From: Onchocerca volvulus
Lineage: Eukaryota; Nematoda; Chromadorea; Rhabditida; Onchocercidae
Reading direction: 5' to 3'
Length of the DNA: 64,000 bases
NCBI GenBank assembly: GCA_000499405.2
Contig: HG738139.1
Coordinates: 15,538,858-15,602,857, forward strand
Positions 1 to 12,696 of this stretch are shown here, piece by piece. How positions within the stretch are numbered: the stretch's first letter is position 1; the number at the start of each line of letters is the position of its first letter. The notes under the pieces were generated by a model. It did no database searches, was not told the origin of the DNA, and saw only the letters and a program-made list of their open reading frames with translations. The position numbers and the translations under genes are program-made.

Positions 1-298
1 TCTATTGAGAAATTTTCTGATTGTTAATAAAAAATACTATGCGATTTCATTTTAGTGTAGAAATCATTCCAATAGTCATATCTGTTAATAAAATTTATAT
101 GATTGCGAAATAACATAATCAATAATTCAATCGCCTCGAATTCAACTTCAGGTTTAGTCAAAAGTCAATTTCGAGAGCAGTTTGGGTGCAATTTCTTTCT
201 GCTTTAGTTCATCCAAATAATACATCCGAAAAGATCAAACATAAGTCGCCGCACTCGCATAGCGGAAATACGGCGATGATTCATTGCAAATCAAACAG

Positions 299-567
299 GA
301 GAAAAATGGTCATCAGCGAACGAGCATAAAAGACAGAAAATGGCTCAAATGCAAGCAGAGCGACATGCAACCAGACTTGAGGATGCACAATTGCGAGCAG
401 TTGATCGTGCGACTTTAGATCCGTTTCATTCTGAACCGAATGAACGCTACAGACTAAGAGTAGCTGAAAGATGGCAACGAGAAGCAGGAGATCAGCATCG
501 AACACGACTCCATGTTGTGTTTAACGCTGACAAAAACCTCCTCATACCTATTGCTGAGCTATTGTGA
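299..567 (+). CDS. 3'-terminal exon of an unrecognised protein-coding gene
   Basis: This looks like the last exon of a gene whose upstream part lies outside or at the left edge of the window. A good acceptor (TCAAACAG) precedes position 299, and the frame runs open for 88 codons to TGA at 565-567. The base composition is clearly less AT-rich than the flanks, and the peptide is charged and Arg/Glu/Gln-rich (for example HATRLEDAQLRAVDRATLD), as expected of real coding sequence. A helical, partly coiled C-terminus is plausible. It ends in a short hydrophobic tail (NLLIPIAELL). The first codon is split, so one base comes from an earlier exon. I do not recognise the family. The ORF opposite it on the minus strand is a shadow. 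Confidence 0.55.
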
Positions 568-955
568 TTAAACTGACCTAGTCTAATCACAATAGCAAGA
601 ATCAGTCTCCAATACAATTAAACTAAAAATCAAATTACAAAGTATCAGTTTTTTTTCCCTAACATAGAAACATGTGCTTTCTCTTCTTTTTTTTCTTCTA
701 CTTAACTAAGTTGAGCTGCAACAAGGTGTTATACAAAAACATGCGCATATTCGAATGAGAAATTGTGCCAAAATTTCAAAGCATTGGGTAAAGACTTTCC
801 GATATTTAAGATTTGCCGGAGATTTGAGGTTTTGAACGAAATTTACATTTATACAGCTTCGCTGAAGCGGACTCGCGAAGCGTGGCCGGCCCTTATAGAC
901 TAACTGGATTGGCCACGTGGAGCGTGGCCGGGTCCAGCTGCAATAATAAAATAAA
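568..955 (+). other. probable 3'UTR of the first gene, ending at an AATAAA cluster
   Basis: After the stop codon at 567 the sequence is AT-rich and non-coding except for a GC-rich structured patch at 854-931. The first good poly(A) signals are overlapping AATAAA hexamers starting at 945, right after the patch. The patch is therefore probably transcribed as part of this gene's 3'UTR. This is inferred from order and spacing only. Confidence 0.4.
854..931. repeat. GC-rich element with mutually exclusive hairpins
   Basis: This is a short GC-rich island in very AT-rich surroundings. It contains GCTTC/GAAGC and GCTTCG/CGAAGC inverted pairs, two copies of GCGTGGCCGG (880-889 and 922-931), and GGCCACG (911-917), which can pair either with CGTGGCC at 881-887 or with CGTGGCC at 923-929. 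The two pairings exclude each other. Its origin is unknown. It could be a 3'UTR regulatory structure or a small palindromic repeat. Confidence 0.6.
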
Positions 956-1678
956 ATAAAATGAATACTGGCCAAATCAACGACTTTCTGGAAAAAAGAT
1001 ATTTAGTTTCGGAGTGAAAAGTTTTCATTCCCTTCTTCCTGTTCAGTTAGATTCTTGTTCAATGCATATCTTCAATTAATATAATATATATTCGAAAATG
1101 TGGGGTAAAATGTTTAAAAAAACCTACGGTTATGATAAATAAAAAAGTATACAATAAAATGTAAAAACTGTACAGTTCGAAATCTACGATAATCGATGGC
1201 TATGTAAAGAATGTCAAGTTTGGTGGGAAGGGTTCGAAGCCATTCCCCTATATTCATAATTGTTTTTTTTTTTTTTTTTTGCAGCAGTCAGAGGAATATA
1301 ATTCTTCTACTTTTCCAGAAATTATCGACTGAGAATAATTAAGGTCATCATCACATTCAAATAATCGCTTGAATGTATCTACGCAATATAATCCTACTTA
1401 TTCTGAACTCATACTACGGAATATCACCTGATTTCAATGCATAGAATTCTTTTGCAATAGGTTGCAGCTTGAAACAGAATTTCGGGATGAAATAATGTTA
1501 TGGCGCAACTTGCAATCTAACATAAAATTGTTTGTATCGAAACCCTAACTTTCATAATATTTTTATATGCCTAATAATATAACCAAAAATTCCTGTGGGT
1601 TAAACTTCATTTTTTAAAAAAAAAATATAATTAAACATCATTTTAATGCTGAATTCATAAGCAGTACTCCAAATATAG

Positions 1679-1742
1679 TAAGTTTTAAGTTCTATTGCCA
1701 AAGTGACAAAAGGATCACTTTCGCAATAGAATTTAAAACTTA
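1679..1742. repeat. near-perfect 28-bp inverted repeat (hairpin, 8-nt loop)
   Basis: The arms at 1679-1706 and 1715-1742 match at 26 of 28 positions and are separated by CAAAAGGA. The folded length of 64 nt is in the size range of a pre-miRNA stem-loop. It is intergenic. It could equally be a foldback remnant of a small transposon. Confidence 0.75.
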
Positions 1743-4074
1743 ACAAACCATTTAAAGATCTCTCTCAATACTGCTAATAAGTTTTTATATGATCACTAAT
1801 TTATTGTATATGGTATTGGATGTGGAAAAAATCTCCTATCTGTTTTTAACTTCACCAGTTTTCTTTCATTCATCTTATATAGAAGGTTTCTGTGAAATCT
1901 ATAATGGTTTTGTAGTCTTGTATAAATACGCAAGATTGTCATTGATAATATGTGAAGCAAATTTATGAAAAATAAAAGATATGAAAAATAATTTGATTTT
2001 TGCAGCAGTAATTTAACAGAATATGAATGTATCACTTTAAAAATTACTGTTCATGAATATTGTAAGGATAAAATAAAAGCAGAGTGCTTGAGTTATTTAG
2101 AACAAGTATACAATTGAATTAAATCGTTTGGGATAAAGCATGCAATTTTCCAAAATTTAATCAATTTTCTAAGTAGCATTGATAATTTCAAATTAATTTA
2201 TATGCTTAAAATTTATTTCTGAAGATGATCTCAAAAGTAAAAAATATGATTTTCATTTACTGGATCCAATTCCTAGACGATTGGCTAATCGCTCTATCAG
2301 CAACGATTCTTTATTCTTGTACTTGGATTAGTTGGCGCGTTCCATGAACAAATTTCTGGGATATTCGATTTAGTTTGGAAATCTCTGCAGTATCAGGTTA
2401 TTGTTTTATTGATGGAGGGATGCATGTAATAAAAGAAAATGTTTACGACAAATGCCTGTAATTGTAAAATATGGACTTAAGATTGCACTGTAAGTATATT
2501 TAATGTTATTTATCCTTTCAGAAATTATATTTTTTGATGCGGTTTTTTTGTTTGAAGCATTTCTTCTACAGATAAAGTTAAATGGCCACCTAAAAAAATT
2601 TTACCGCTTAATCCATGGTCATTTGCCGTTTAAGAATTAGTATAATTACTTTCTAGTACAACAATCATCTTAGCATATCACTTCTTAAAAATGATAAATA
2701 ATATTTAAATACTATAAAACGAGCGAAAATTTATTTTTATAGATGAAAATAAGATCATGGTGAAATTTTATATAGAATTTGAGTTCAAGCCTAGTTTATT
2801 TTCAACTTTGTTAAATTCAATATATAGATATACTCAAAGCAAAATAATTGCTCTAACTAAAATTGAAAACTCTGCTAAACATAAAAAACTTGACAGAGGC
2901 AAACAGTAGACAAGGAATAAAAAAATCCAAAACCCAACCAATTATTTCGAATTAATAAATTCAAACCACTAATAATTCCGGAAATAAATAAATCTCAGTT
3001 TCATCATCTGTATATTTGTAAAACATTTGCTATGATTTTCATCTCGATGGCAATCGATTCAAAATAGGAATATTTATTTAACGCAACATATTTGGTGTGT
3101 CAAGCAATAAAATCTCAACAAAACAGGTATCATTTCTAATAAAGCTTATCAAAAAAGAATGTATCAAATTATCACAGCATCTTTTCCAGGCTTATAACAA
3201 TAATATATATTTAGGAATTCTCGACCAAATATAATATGCGGGAAATAAAAAGAAAAAGCGGGAGGAGGATAACGATTACAAGCCAAACAATCCCGAAAAT
3301 AACTCGATTTTCTCTTTTTTCTTTCTCTCAAGAAATGAACTTTTATCGAAACCACCCAAATTTTAGCTAATATTTATTCTGAGAACAAGAATATTTTACA
3401 CAGTAAGCAAATCATTATCATTTTTTACGGGGATTCTTCTATTTAGAATTATGTAATAAGTCTCATTATCCAGAAAAAGATTGTCCAATGAATTAAACAT
3501 TTCCCATCTAACTCGCAATTTATTTCTCTCGAACTCGAAAACAAGAAAACTTAAAGAATCAACAGCTGAGCATGAGCTTAACACTACTCAAATAATTTGC
3601 TGCGAATAAGAATGCAACGAAGAGAAAGGTAAGAAACAGTATGATCAGAAAAAAACAAGATGAATAAGCGCAATAGCAATAACATTATTTCATCTGATCT
3701 ATATTTTATATGAGAAAAAAATCAACCATAAATTTAGATCGATTAAAAAAAAACCGTACAGCTCATTTATTTCTGACATTTCTTGAGCGAAATGGATTGA
3801 GGTTAAGCTCATGTATAATTCGATTAATTTAAACACATTCAAACATATAAATGAATATCACTATATGAATGTAGTTAGGCACTGTTCAGTAATTGTAAAC
3901 ACAACATGAATAATTCGCAAGAAATTTCTCAAAATTATATAAGTAATACATATTATATAGTCTGTTGTGTTTCAGGTTATTCCTTCAAGGAACCGAATTG
4001 CCCATTACTGCTGCTGTCGATGGTCCAACAATTATTTCTTGTCTGCCTGAAAAAAAAAAAAAGATCTATTTATA

Positions 4075-4080
4075 TTTATT
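4075..4080 (-). promoter_or_regulatory. poly(A) signal of the SLK-like kinase gene
   Basis: AATAAA on the minus strand (TTTATT on plus) lies about 50 bases after the kinase stop codon, the expected spacing for a nematode 3' end. Confidence 0.5.
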
Positions 4081-4131
4081 CAGATTTTAGAGAATAAACC
4101 GAACAATTTGAAAGAAACTTCCATTATAAAG

Positions 4132-7100
4132 TTATAAATATATTTTACTTGATATGGAATTAGTTGGAGAAATTGTTGTGGACAAGTGCTGCAACTGCGC
4201 ATTTTCCTTCCTATAGAATGCTTCTACTTCATCGAGCTCACGAGCAAATTCTGCTTCTAATGCCTGCAATTAAATAAATAACCTACAACATCATATTCAA
4301 TCAAAATCCAACCGCAACACTTTAAGTTGAAAGTAAGCAAATCACTAATAAATATTCTAAATGACACTAATTTTAAAACTGTTAGCAATGTCGGCCAAAA
4401 GATTTCGCAATTTAACGTATCAGCTTTCATTTTTTTCCATTTATGTATCGCGACACTAGAATTTTCTTGCATACTTATATTAATGGATTGACATTCAAGA
4501 AGAAAAAAATCTTACATTTTACATTTAAAAAAAAAGTGAAAAAATTAAGAAATACTTGTTTTCTAATAGGCAAGCCAGCTTTCCAATCAGCTACTACTTG
4601 TTCATATTCTTTTTCATACATTTCCATTTTATTTTCCTCTGCTTCCAATAGCATTTTACGTTTTTCACTCTGAAAGATACATATAAATAAGGTACAAAAA
4701 AAAATTTTTTTTTGATTTATGAGAAACCATGATACTAGATATACACCGGATTCTCATTACGAAAGTAAACAAAGACAGAAAAAGCAAAATGTTATATTCA
4801 TAATTGACAGGTAAATCTCAAATAGTTTTTTGTATATTGCAATATGGATTTTGATACTTTCATCAAGAAGAAGCATATAAAACTATTTAAATAGACCATT
4901 TAGAAAAAAACTGAACTAACATGAATCTCTTCTAACTCCCGCACAGCTGTTGCGTTCTTCTCTTTCAATTCTTTCAATTTCCGCGCATATTTATTATCAT
5001 GCTCTTCTAGTGCATTTCGGACCCGTTGCTTTTCTTTCTCTTCAAATGCTCGTATTTTCTCATTAAGTGTTGTAGGATCATCTTTCTGAAATGAGGTAAG
5101 ATTTGAACTAAATAAGGAATTAACAATGATGATGCTCCTTTTTACGCACTCAAAATTAAATATTTGCTACCTGACAAGAAATACGTAGACTCTCTTTGAA
5201 CATAGCAATTCGAGTTTTAGATTCGGTACGGAAATCTTTAGGCAAACGCTTTTTGAAATTGGCATATAAACGTATTTGTTCTTCCTCATCCATTTCATTA
5301 ACTCGACGCATATGATCCAACTCCTGTAGTATTGAAAAATAAGAATAATTCTTATTGAAGAACATAAATGTTTAAATGTAATTATATTTTTCAGTAGCAA
5401 CTTACTCTTTGATGCCGTGCAAGCATTTGAGTTCTTTGCAGGTAAAAGCGATCTTTCAATTCCTGTTTATTGAGATGATGCCGTTCAGCTAGCTGTTTCT
5501 CTTCCAGATCCCATTCCGAAGCTTCACGTGATCTGAAAACAAAATTTGTAAATGAATAACAACGAATATTTAGATAAGTGTTATTTGATAAACTGGAATT
5601 TTGATAAGTGAAAGCGAAAGGTTTTCCTTTCAAACAGAGCGAAAAAAAAAATTTCTAAAGGAAAAAGAATAATAGATAAAAGGAACCAATAGAAAACAAG
5701 ATTCTAATTTTAAATGTATTTGCATTCATTCAAGGAAATAACAGATGAGAAGATGAAAAACCTCAAAACAGCATGCTTTTGTTGCTGAAAATTTTTTTCG
5801 ATTTGCAAAATCTTCATTTTATGATCTAACTGGATACGAGTCATGCGTACCGCTTGTTCAGTTTGCTGTTCAGCAACAAATTTCATCTCCTAGAAGATAA
5901 TATTGCTTTCAATATTTTAGAAAATAACATATTCTTTACATCGTAATTTAGGTAACAAATAGTTATACAACAGTTCCCCCAAATGCTAACTCTTTTTTGT
6001 TGATCGCTATCCAGCTGCTCCTTCCGTACACGATAGCAATCTTTACGTTGACTTTTTGGAATCATGTCCATTTCCATTTTCAGGTCGCGTTGTTCTTGTC
6101 TTAACTGTTCGCGAAACATACGTAATTCACGCTCCTAAAATGCAGTTGCAATTCAAAAAAATCACTAACAGTTTAAATAACCAATGATAATGATTTTCCG
6201 AGAATCTATCGAACAGTTTTTGTTGCTGCACCACTACTACATGCACTGAATAATCGTTAAGTCCTAATGAAATGGAAAGTTGAAGATCATATTTATATAC
6301 ATTAAAAAAAAAAAATATTGCTATTTATTGCAAAAAGTAACCTTCTGATAGATGCATGCATGAGCAAAAATATTCATGAAAATTCGGTTATAATAAAATT
6401 AAAGTAATAAGTATAAAAAAAGTGGGTACCAACCTGATCACTCTGTATTCTCTTCAATGACTGCTTCATATCTTCATTATGTATTTCCTCACATTCTTTT
6501 AACTGCCTCTTCTGTGTCCTGGCTAACATTTGCAATTCAATGTCCGTTTTCTTGTAGATATTCTAAAATAACCAAATATCGAATAAATCTTATGTGAAGC
6601 AATAAAAAACAATTTTTTCAACCAGCTATACAGAAAATAAGATATGGTAGAACAAATTATAAATTCTACCATATCTTATTTTCTATATCCAATATAGACC
6701 ATACTTTTATAGATGAAATTAACAATCTGCAATTATTCAAATAACAAAGATCAAACAAATTACACATACTCAAATATTAACAAGCTAAAAATGAAGAAAT
6801 ATTTTTGTACTCTGAGCGTAACGCCTACTTCTTTGTCGGCAGCAAAACGTTTTATTTGTTCGTTGCGCAATGCTTCGGCTTTTGCATTCAATTCACGTTG
6901 TTGACGTGCCTCTTCACGCTGTAGACGACGCAATTCATGCAACTGCTGTTTCCTGAAAACAATAGAATGATTAAACAAATTATAACTTAAAGGAACATAT
7001 ATCATGGTCTCACAATAGAGAATATTTAATAATGAAAATCAACAAAAAGAAAAAAAAATTACTAGCGGATCGTAGCGAATTCCATTACATCAGAGCTATC

Positions 7101-10100
7101 CATTCAAAGATATTTTAGAACTATATGACTGATCATTTACTTCTTGGTGAAATAATCAGTAAATAAGTATGCTGTATAAATGTTTCAATCATGCGAAATT
7201 TTCATTTATTCCCGTTTTTCCTCTAATTTTCTGGACCAAAATCAAAAAATCGCACACAGTAAATGATTGAGACATTCATAGATTCAAATCATGAAAGTGC
7301 AAAAAGTGAGAATAAAGTGAAGATGGAACGACGACAAATCTCAAATATACAATACCACAAACACGCACACATACGACGGTGGGTGTCATTATCAAGCACA
7401 ACAACTAATTAAAAATATGGACGGAAATCTGACAAAAATAAGAGAAACAGTAGATTGGAAACTGACCAATTACCATAGAGTGATACGTAATAACGTGGAA
7501 TGTGACTGTAAAAGTTTTTAAATGTTAATAAATTTGAAGATTTAAAAAAAATCTAAATTAATATGCAGGATGGAATCCAGAAAATAGTTCTCATTTGATT
7601 TCTTAAATAGGCGTAGAAAAATGCACCTTATCTTCCAATAAGATAGAAATAACAATAATAGAAATAAAACGTTTGCAACCATTTCACTTCTGTTATTGAA
7701 AGGCAAAGATGCGCTTTTACTATTTAAAATTTCTTGAAGTATTCTATTATTTCCCATAGAAAACCAATTTGTAACTGTTACTTTATTGAAATAATGCAAA
7801 ATATTATTTAAATAAACGAAAATTCCAAAATTCTTGAAGTAATAAAATTTAAATTCTTAACTCCCCAAAGAATGAATTATTGTGCTGCTGTGAAATGATA
7901 AGGACTTGAAAATAGGAAACTGAACAAGGAAATTTTGAAATTCATGAAAAACTTGTCAACCTCAACTCATAATCCTGTTTTACTCCGAATACTTGATGCG
8001 ATGTTGATGTCATTTGGACACCATCGACAACATATACTCGAGTTTTCTTGGTAACAGTCTGACGATGAGGTGAGTGACGTGATCCAACGATTGATGCACC
8101 AGTGTTTATAACCTAGAAACGGAAATGAATAAGTAATGCCGGGAGATGACGATTTTTGATTCTTTTAAAGAGATTTTATTCATTTTTGAAAAATTCATTA
8201 ATTTCTTTTTATAAAGTGAAGTCTGTTAAAACCAAATGACTCTGTAAAATCTTATTTAAAGATTAAAAAGATCTATCATTTTAGAGACGATTAAAGAGAT
8301 TAAAAAGATTTACAATCTTAGAGGCGACAGAATGGTGATAACAAATTCGATGTTATTAGATAATCCTTTAAATATGGACTTCCTTCTGAGACTAAACCAG
8401 CCTTCTGAGACTAAACCAGCCATAGATAAGTTACGTGTGATCAAAGGGATAAAAATTTGAAATGATATTACTAAATCCTAATATAAAAATCATTATTTTA
8501 AAATCAATTCGATAGTTTAACTTCAAGCCTTTTTTATCCTGAACATTGGTGAGGTTCAGTAACATTCGCTTTAGTTCTTTAGTCACATACAACATATCTA
8601 TGGTTCACTCTCGATTTCAAAAGAAAACTTCAGTAAAAAGCGAAAAAAAAAAAAAAAAACTAATTAGCAAAACAAACTTACTTTGGTACCATTCCCTACT
8701 GACTTCTTGATAGCTGATATCTTCTGTTCTAAATTTAATGACTTCTTGTCACTACTATTGCCACTTACATTTTCATAATAATCCACCGGTGGTTCGGGTG
8801 GTGGAATAGTTAATATGGTCCGAGGTTTTGATACTACCGATTCAGGTACTACCGCTGTACCAGTCGATGTTACATTACCATTGGCAGCTAGAGTTGCCAA
8901 GATACTTGAACTTTCATGCTGCAAAACGAAAAAATCCAATAATTTAACATTCAAATCTAACAGTAACAATCACTTCTACTATAAATGAAATTATTTATTT
9001 TCGGCAACTGCGACTATTTATTACGGAGTGAAGTGGAAGACTTTCCTATTATTTTGAGCTAATGAAGTTTGACTTCAAAATCTTGCTCAATATGAACGAA
9101 AGTAACTAAATAAATGTTTTCAATACGAAGTTGACTGATGGATTTTTCAGTATTTTATTTTTAATATTTTTTTCTTCACTACCAATTAAGCATGCATGTC
9201 GAGATGAAAAAAATACCATAAGAAGAAATTACTTACTTCACGGGAGTTGCTCTCATAATTGTGTCGTTGCAAATGTTTACTAGAATTAGATGAACTCGAT
9301 GATGCTGTTCCGAAATAATCGTATTCTTGCTCCTATAATGAGTTATTTTACTGCATCACTACCTTTAACACCATCTGAATATTCCAAAGTATTCAATGAA
9401 ATCATTGGGAGATGATCAGACCTCTTTCCGGTTCATATTACAAGTTCATGTGACTTTTCAAAATCACCAATTGCTAGTAAGATAGAGTGAGCTAATTAAT
9501 CTGTAGTGGTTGCTTGCTTGTTCCAAGATACTTGGAATATGTCCAACTATACTACGATCCTTAGAGGTACCATCCATTATTGAAGTAGGATCTTATGAAA
9601 CAATGATCAGCAGGAAAAATTGACATAATTTCCAAAATGAACAGAAATTTCAACCGAAATGAACAACTAAAAAGAAATGAAAATATAGTTCTTACCAACT
9701 GTGTTTCCCTTCTCTTGTTACTTGTTGTTGGCGTAAGTTGATGAAAAAAGCCACCATTTTGATCTCCAATTTTATCCTTTTTTTGTTTAGTTGTGTTTTT
9801 TTTCAGAATCACTTTATTTTGTTCGTGATTTCGTCCCGAAATCAATCGTGTACGGTTTTGATTCTGTAACTGCTAACATTATATTGTTGATAACGTTTTG
9901 TTTTTTAACAAAATGTGATTAAATGTAAAGGAAACACTGTGAAATTTGGATTACCTGATCTCTAGCTATATTTCCACTCTGCTCCTGTTGTTGAACACAA
10001 TCGATACTTTGTGTTGTAACAACAGCACCATATTGAGAGAATAACTGTGTTGATTGAGGTGGTGATGAACCACTACGGAATGAAGATACCGCAACAGCCT

Positions 10101-12652
10101 TGAATTTTTGATTCATCCATGGGTAAAACTTAAACAGCTCATAGAATTGTTGAGAAAACTCATAAAATAAAGAGACAAAGCCTTATTAAAAACATAAAAG
10201 TTAATCAGAAAAATTTTGTTTCTTATAGAAAACATTCATCTCATCTAATATACATGCTTTCTTCAGACACTATATATTTACTTTCTGAATATTCGTTTGT
10301 TTGCTATTACTTTCCGGATACGACAACGGTCGACGGATCTCAATAATTGTCTTTTCCGCTCCTTTGTCACCTGTTAATATCGCAGCAGTCTTGCCAGATA
10401 AGTTAGAAGGTTGCTTCATTCCAGCTTCAACTTTTATCTCAGGATTAGGAAGAGGGACTTTGAATTCTGCTCGCACAGAATGCTGGTGTTTTAATAGTTG
10501 CTTATTCTCCAAAAGAGGAGAACTCTGCAAAATTAAAATCTTATAAACCGAAAAGAATTTTTTTTGTTTTGCTGACCGCAGAGTTATTTCTCTCCATCTT
10601 ATGAAACAGGCAAAAAATTTCTGCAGCCCAGATTTCAAAAAAAGATACGGAAAAATGAGAGAATATAAACTTAATTCACTAACGCCCTGGAAATATTTGT
10701 CATCAAATAATCTAATTATTTAAAGAAGAAAATTAAAAAATTCCTTTCAAAGTGAGAGAAAAACTTTAGTCAACTGTGATAATTTCTTCTGCTTATTCAA
10801 GAAATAAACAAAAAGAATCTTAAATTATAAACAATTCAACCTTTTCTGATGTTGATTTTCCATAATAGTAATAATTTCGATTACTCAGGTTATCAGCTTC
10901 TGCTAATGTTGCGATCTCGTTCTGTCAACATAAGTAATATTTAAGAATGTTTTAAGAATGCAAATTATAAAAAAATGTGCAAAATTCGCCAAAATAAATA
11001 TGTTTTATCCCTCATATGTACAAATATAAAACACAAATACCTGCAACATAGGATCAGGAATGTGTTCATAGATTGTTCTTATTGCAGGAACGTTTAGCTG
11101 ATCAGTTGACAGCGAAACATTCAAAGGTAATTTGCTTACTGAATAATTTATGCCTAAAGCAGTAGGAATAGGACCCGCAGTAGAATCAACTGGTATTAAA
11201 TGACACGAACACGCCTGAAATTTAATGCTATCTATAATACTAATATTGCCTTGAAAAAGATGATAATTACAGACAAAAATCGAAGTTAAAGTCACTTTTG
11301 CCATTTATATTTCTGTCAGAAAACGGCAAGGTTTCCAGGATTAACTGAAATTAGCCACACCAATCATCGACAAATAAAAACAAGACTAACATAAAAAGTT
11401 TCTATTTGTATAACAAAGATAAATGCCCTTTGTTTAGAAGGACAATATCCTTTGTGTTCAGTTTCAAAAATAATGGAAGAAAACGAAGTAGCAGAAAATT
11501 GACCCCTTCAAGTGTTACTTTATTCGACGAAACAACTTGTGGCTGTGACAAACATCGCTGTGTGGCAGTAGAACCTCCAGATTTTTCATCACCAATCTAA
11601 AATTTCAGCAAACTAAAGTAAAACCAGACTTTCGAATATTATAAATCTTCAAAACTAAGAATCTAATATACCAATTATTCCAAAGTTTTTAGGAATTATA
11701 AATTCTTAAGCTTTATTCATATTGCATTTTGCTTAATATCACAACTATTGTTGTGAATAAAAAAATTCTTTTTAAGATCTGAGAAATAATCAGAATGTAT
11801 TCTAAATAAAGCTCAGATAAAGCATATCATTTTTTGCTAAAAAAAAAAAAATGAATTTCAAATTAGTTTAATGCAACCTCTAAAAGAGAATCGAAAGATT
11901 TATATGCTACTGCATCCTTTTTCTTTTCCATTTTTGGAACGTTTGGCTGCTGTTTGATATACTGGAAAAATTGTCTTTTACGGCCAGTTAAAGAAAATTC
12001 TAAAGAAATTAGGGGTAAATGAAAGAAAAAGAAGTAACTAAATCAATGAAGCAACCTGCGTTGTCTCTTACATAGGTTCATTGATTCGGCTACAATTATA
12101 TGATGATCAGTTCAACAAAAGCCTACCAATTCAATTCAAGCTATAGATTTCTGCTAATTTCAACTAGTAATATAAATAGCTTTAACTGCTTAAAGAAAAC
12201 GGTGAACAAATCAATGCAACAAACATCTTTTTGCTGTCTAAACAAACGGAATTCTTCGACGGGAATTGATTTTGGAACAGCGAATTCTTTCGTTGTAAAA
12301 ACCTAAAAAGAGAACTGAAGATAATTACCGCAACAAAAGGCATATAGTTTTAGATAAAAAATTAATACCAACCAAAAAAAGAATATTTGATAGTTATATA
12401 TTTACATCTTACTGAAACTGATGAGAATATTTCGCAAAGCTTCTAAATTTTCAACAATAAAAGCGTTATTCAGGAGTGATAGTCCCATTAAAAAGCTTAC
12501 TTGAAACACCTTTGACAAAGGCTGACCTTATGACCTTAACAAAGTTAGAATTAGAATACTTAGTTTGATAATATCTATGGATCTATGGAGTGTTTCAGTA
12601 AAAAGCAAGCTTCATCCAATCTATAAGAATTTCTGTGGAGTACACTTTGATC

Positions 12653-12696
<44 letters not shown>

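Larger units (their letters stand above)
956..4131. other. intergenic region between the first gene and the SLK-like kinase
   Basis: This is AT-rich non-coding DNA. I found no convincing exon on either strand; the open frames at 1796-2035, 3164-3355 and 3396-3584 lack recognisable features. It contains a 20-base poly-T run near 1261 and the near-perfect hairpin at 1679-1742. The kinase 3' end and its poly(A) signal lie at the right edge. Confidence 0.5.

Noticed and set aside
281..505. Minus-strand ORF opposite the first exon
   Set aside because: It is the antisense shadow of the better-supported plus-strand exon and has no splice context or recognisable motif.
1210..1235. GGTTCGAAGCC resembling a tRNA B box
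   Set aside because: The T stem does not pair properly and no A box or acceptor stem can be placed around it.
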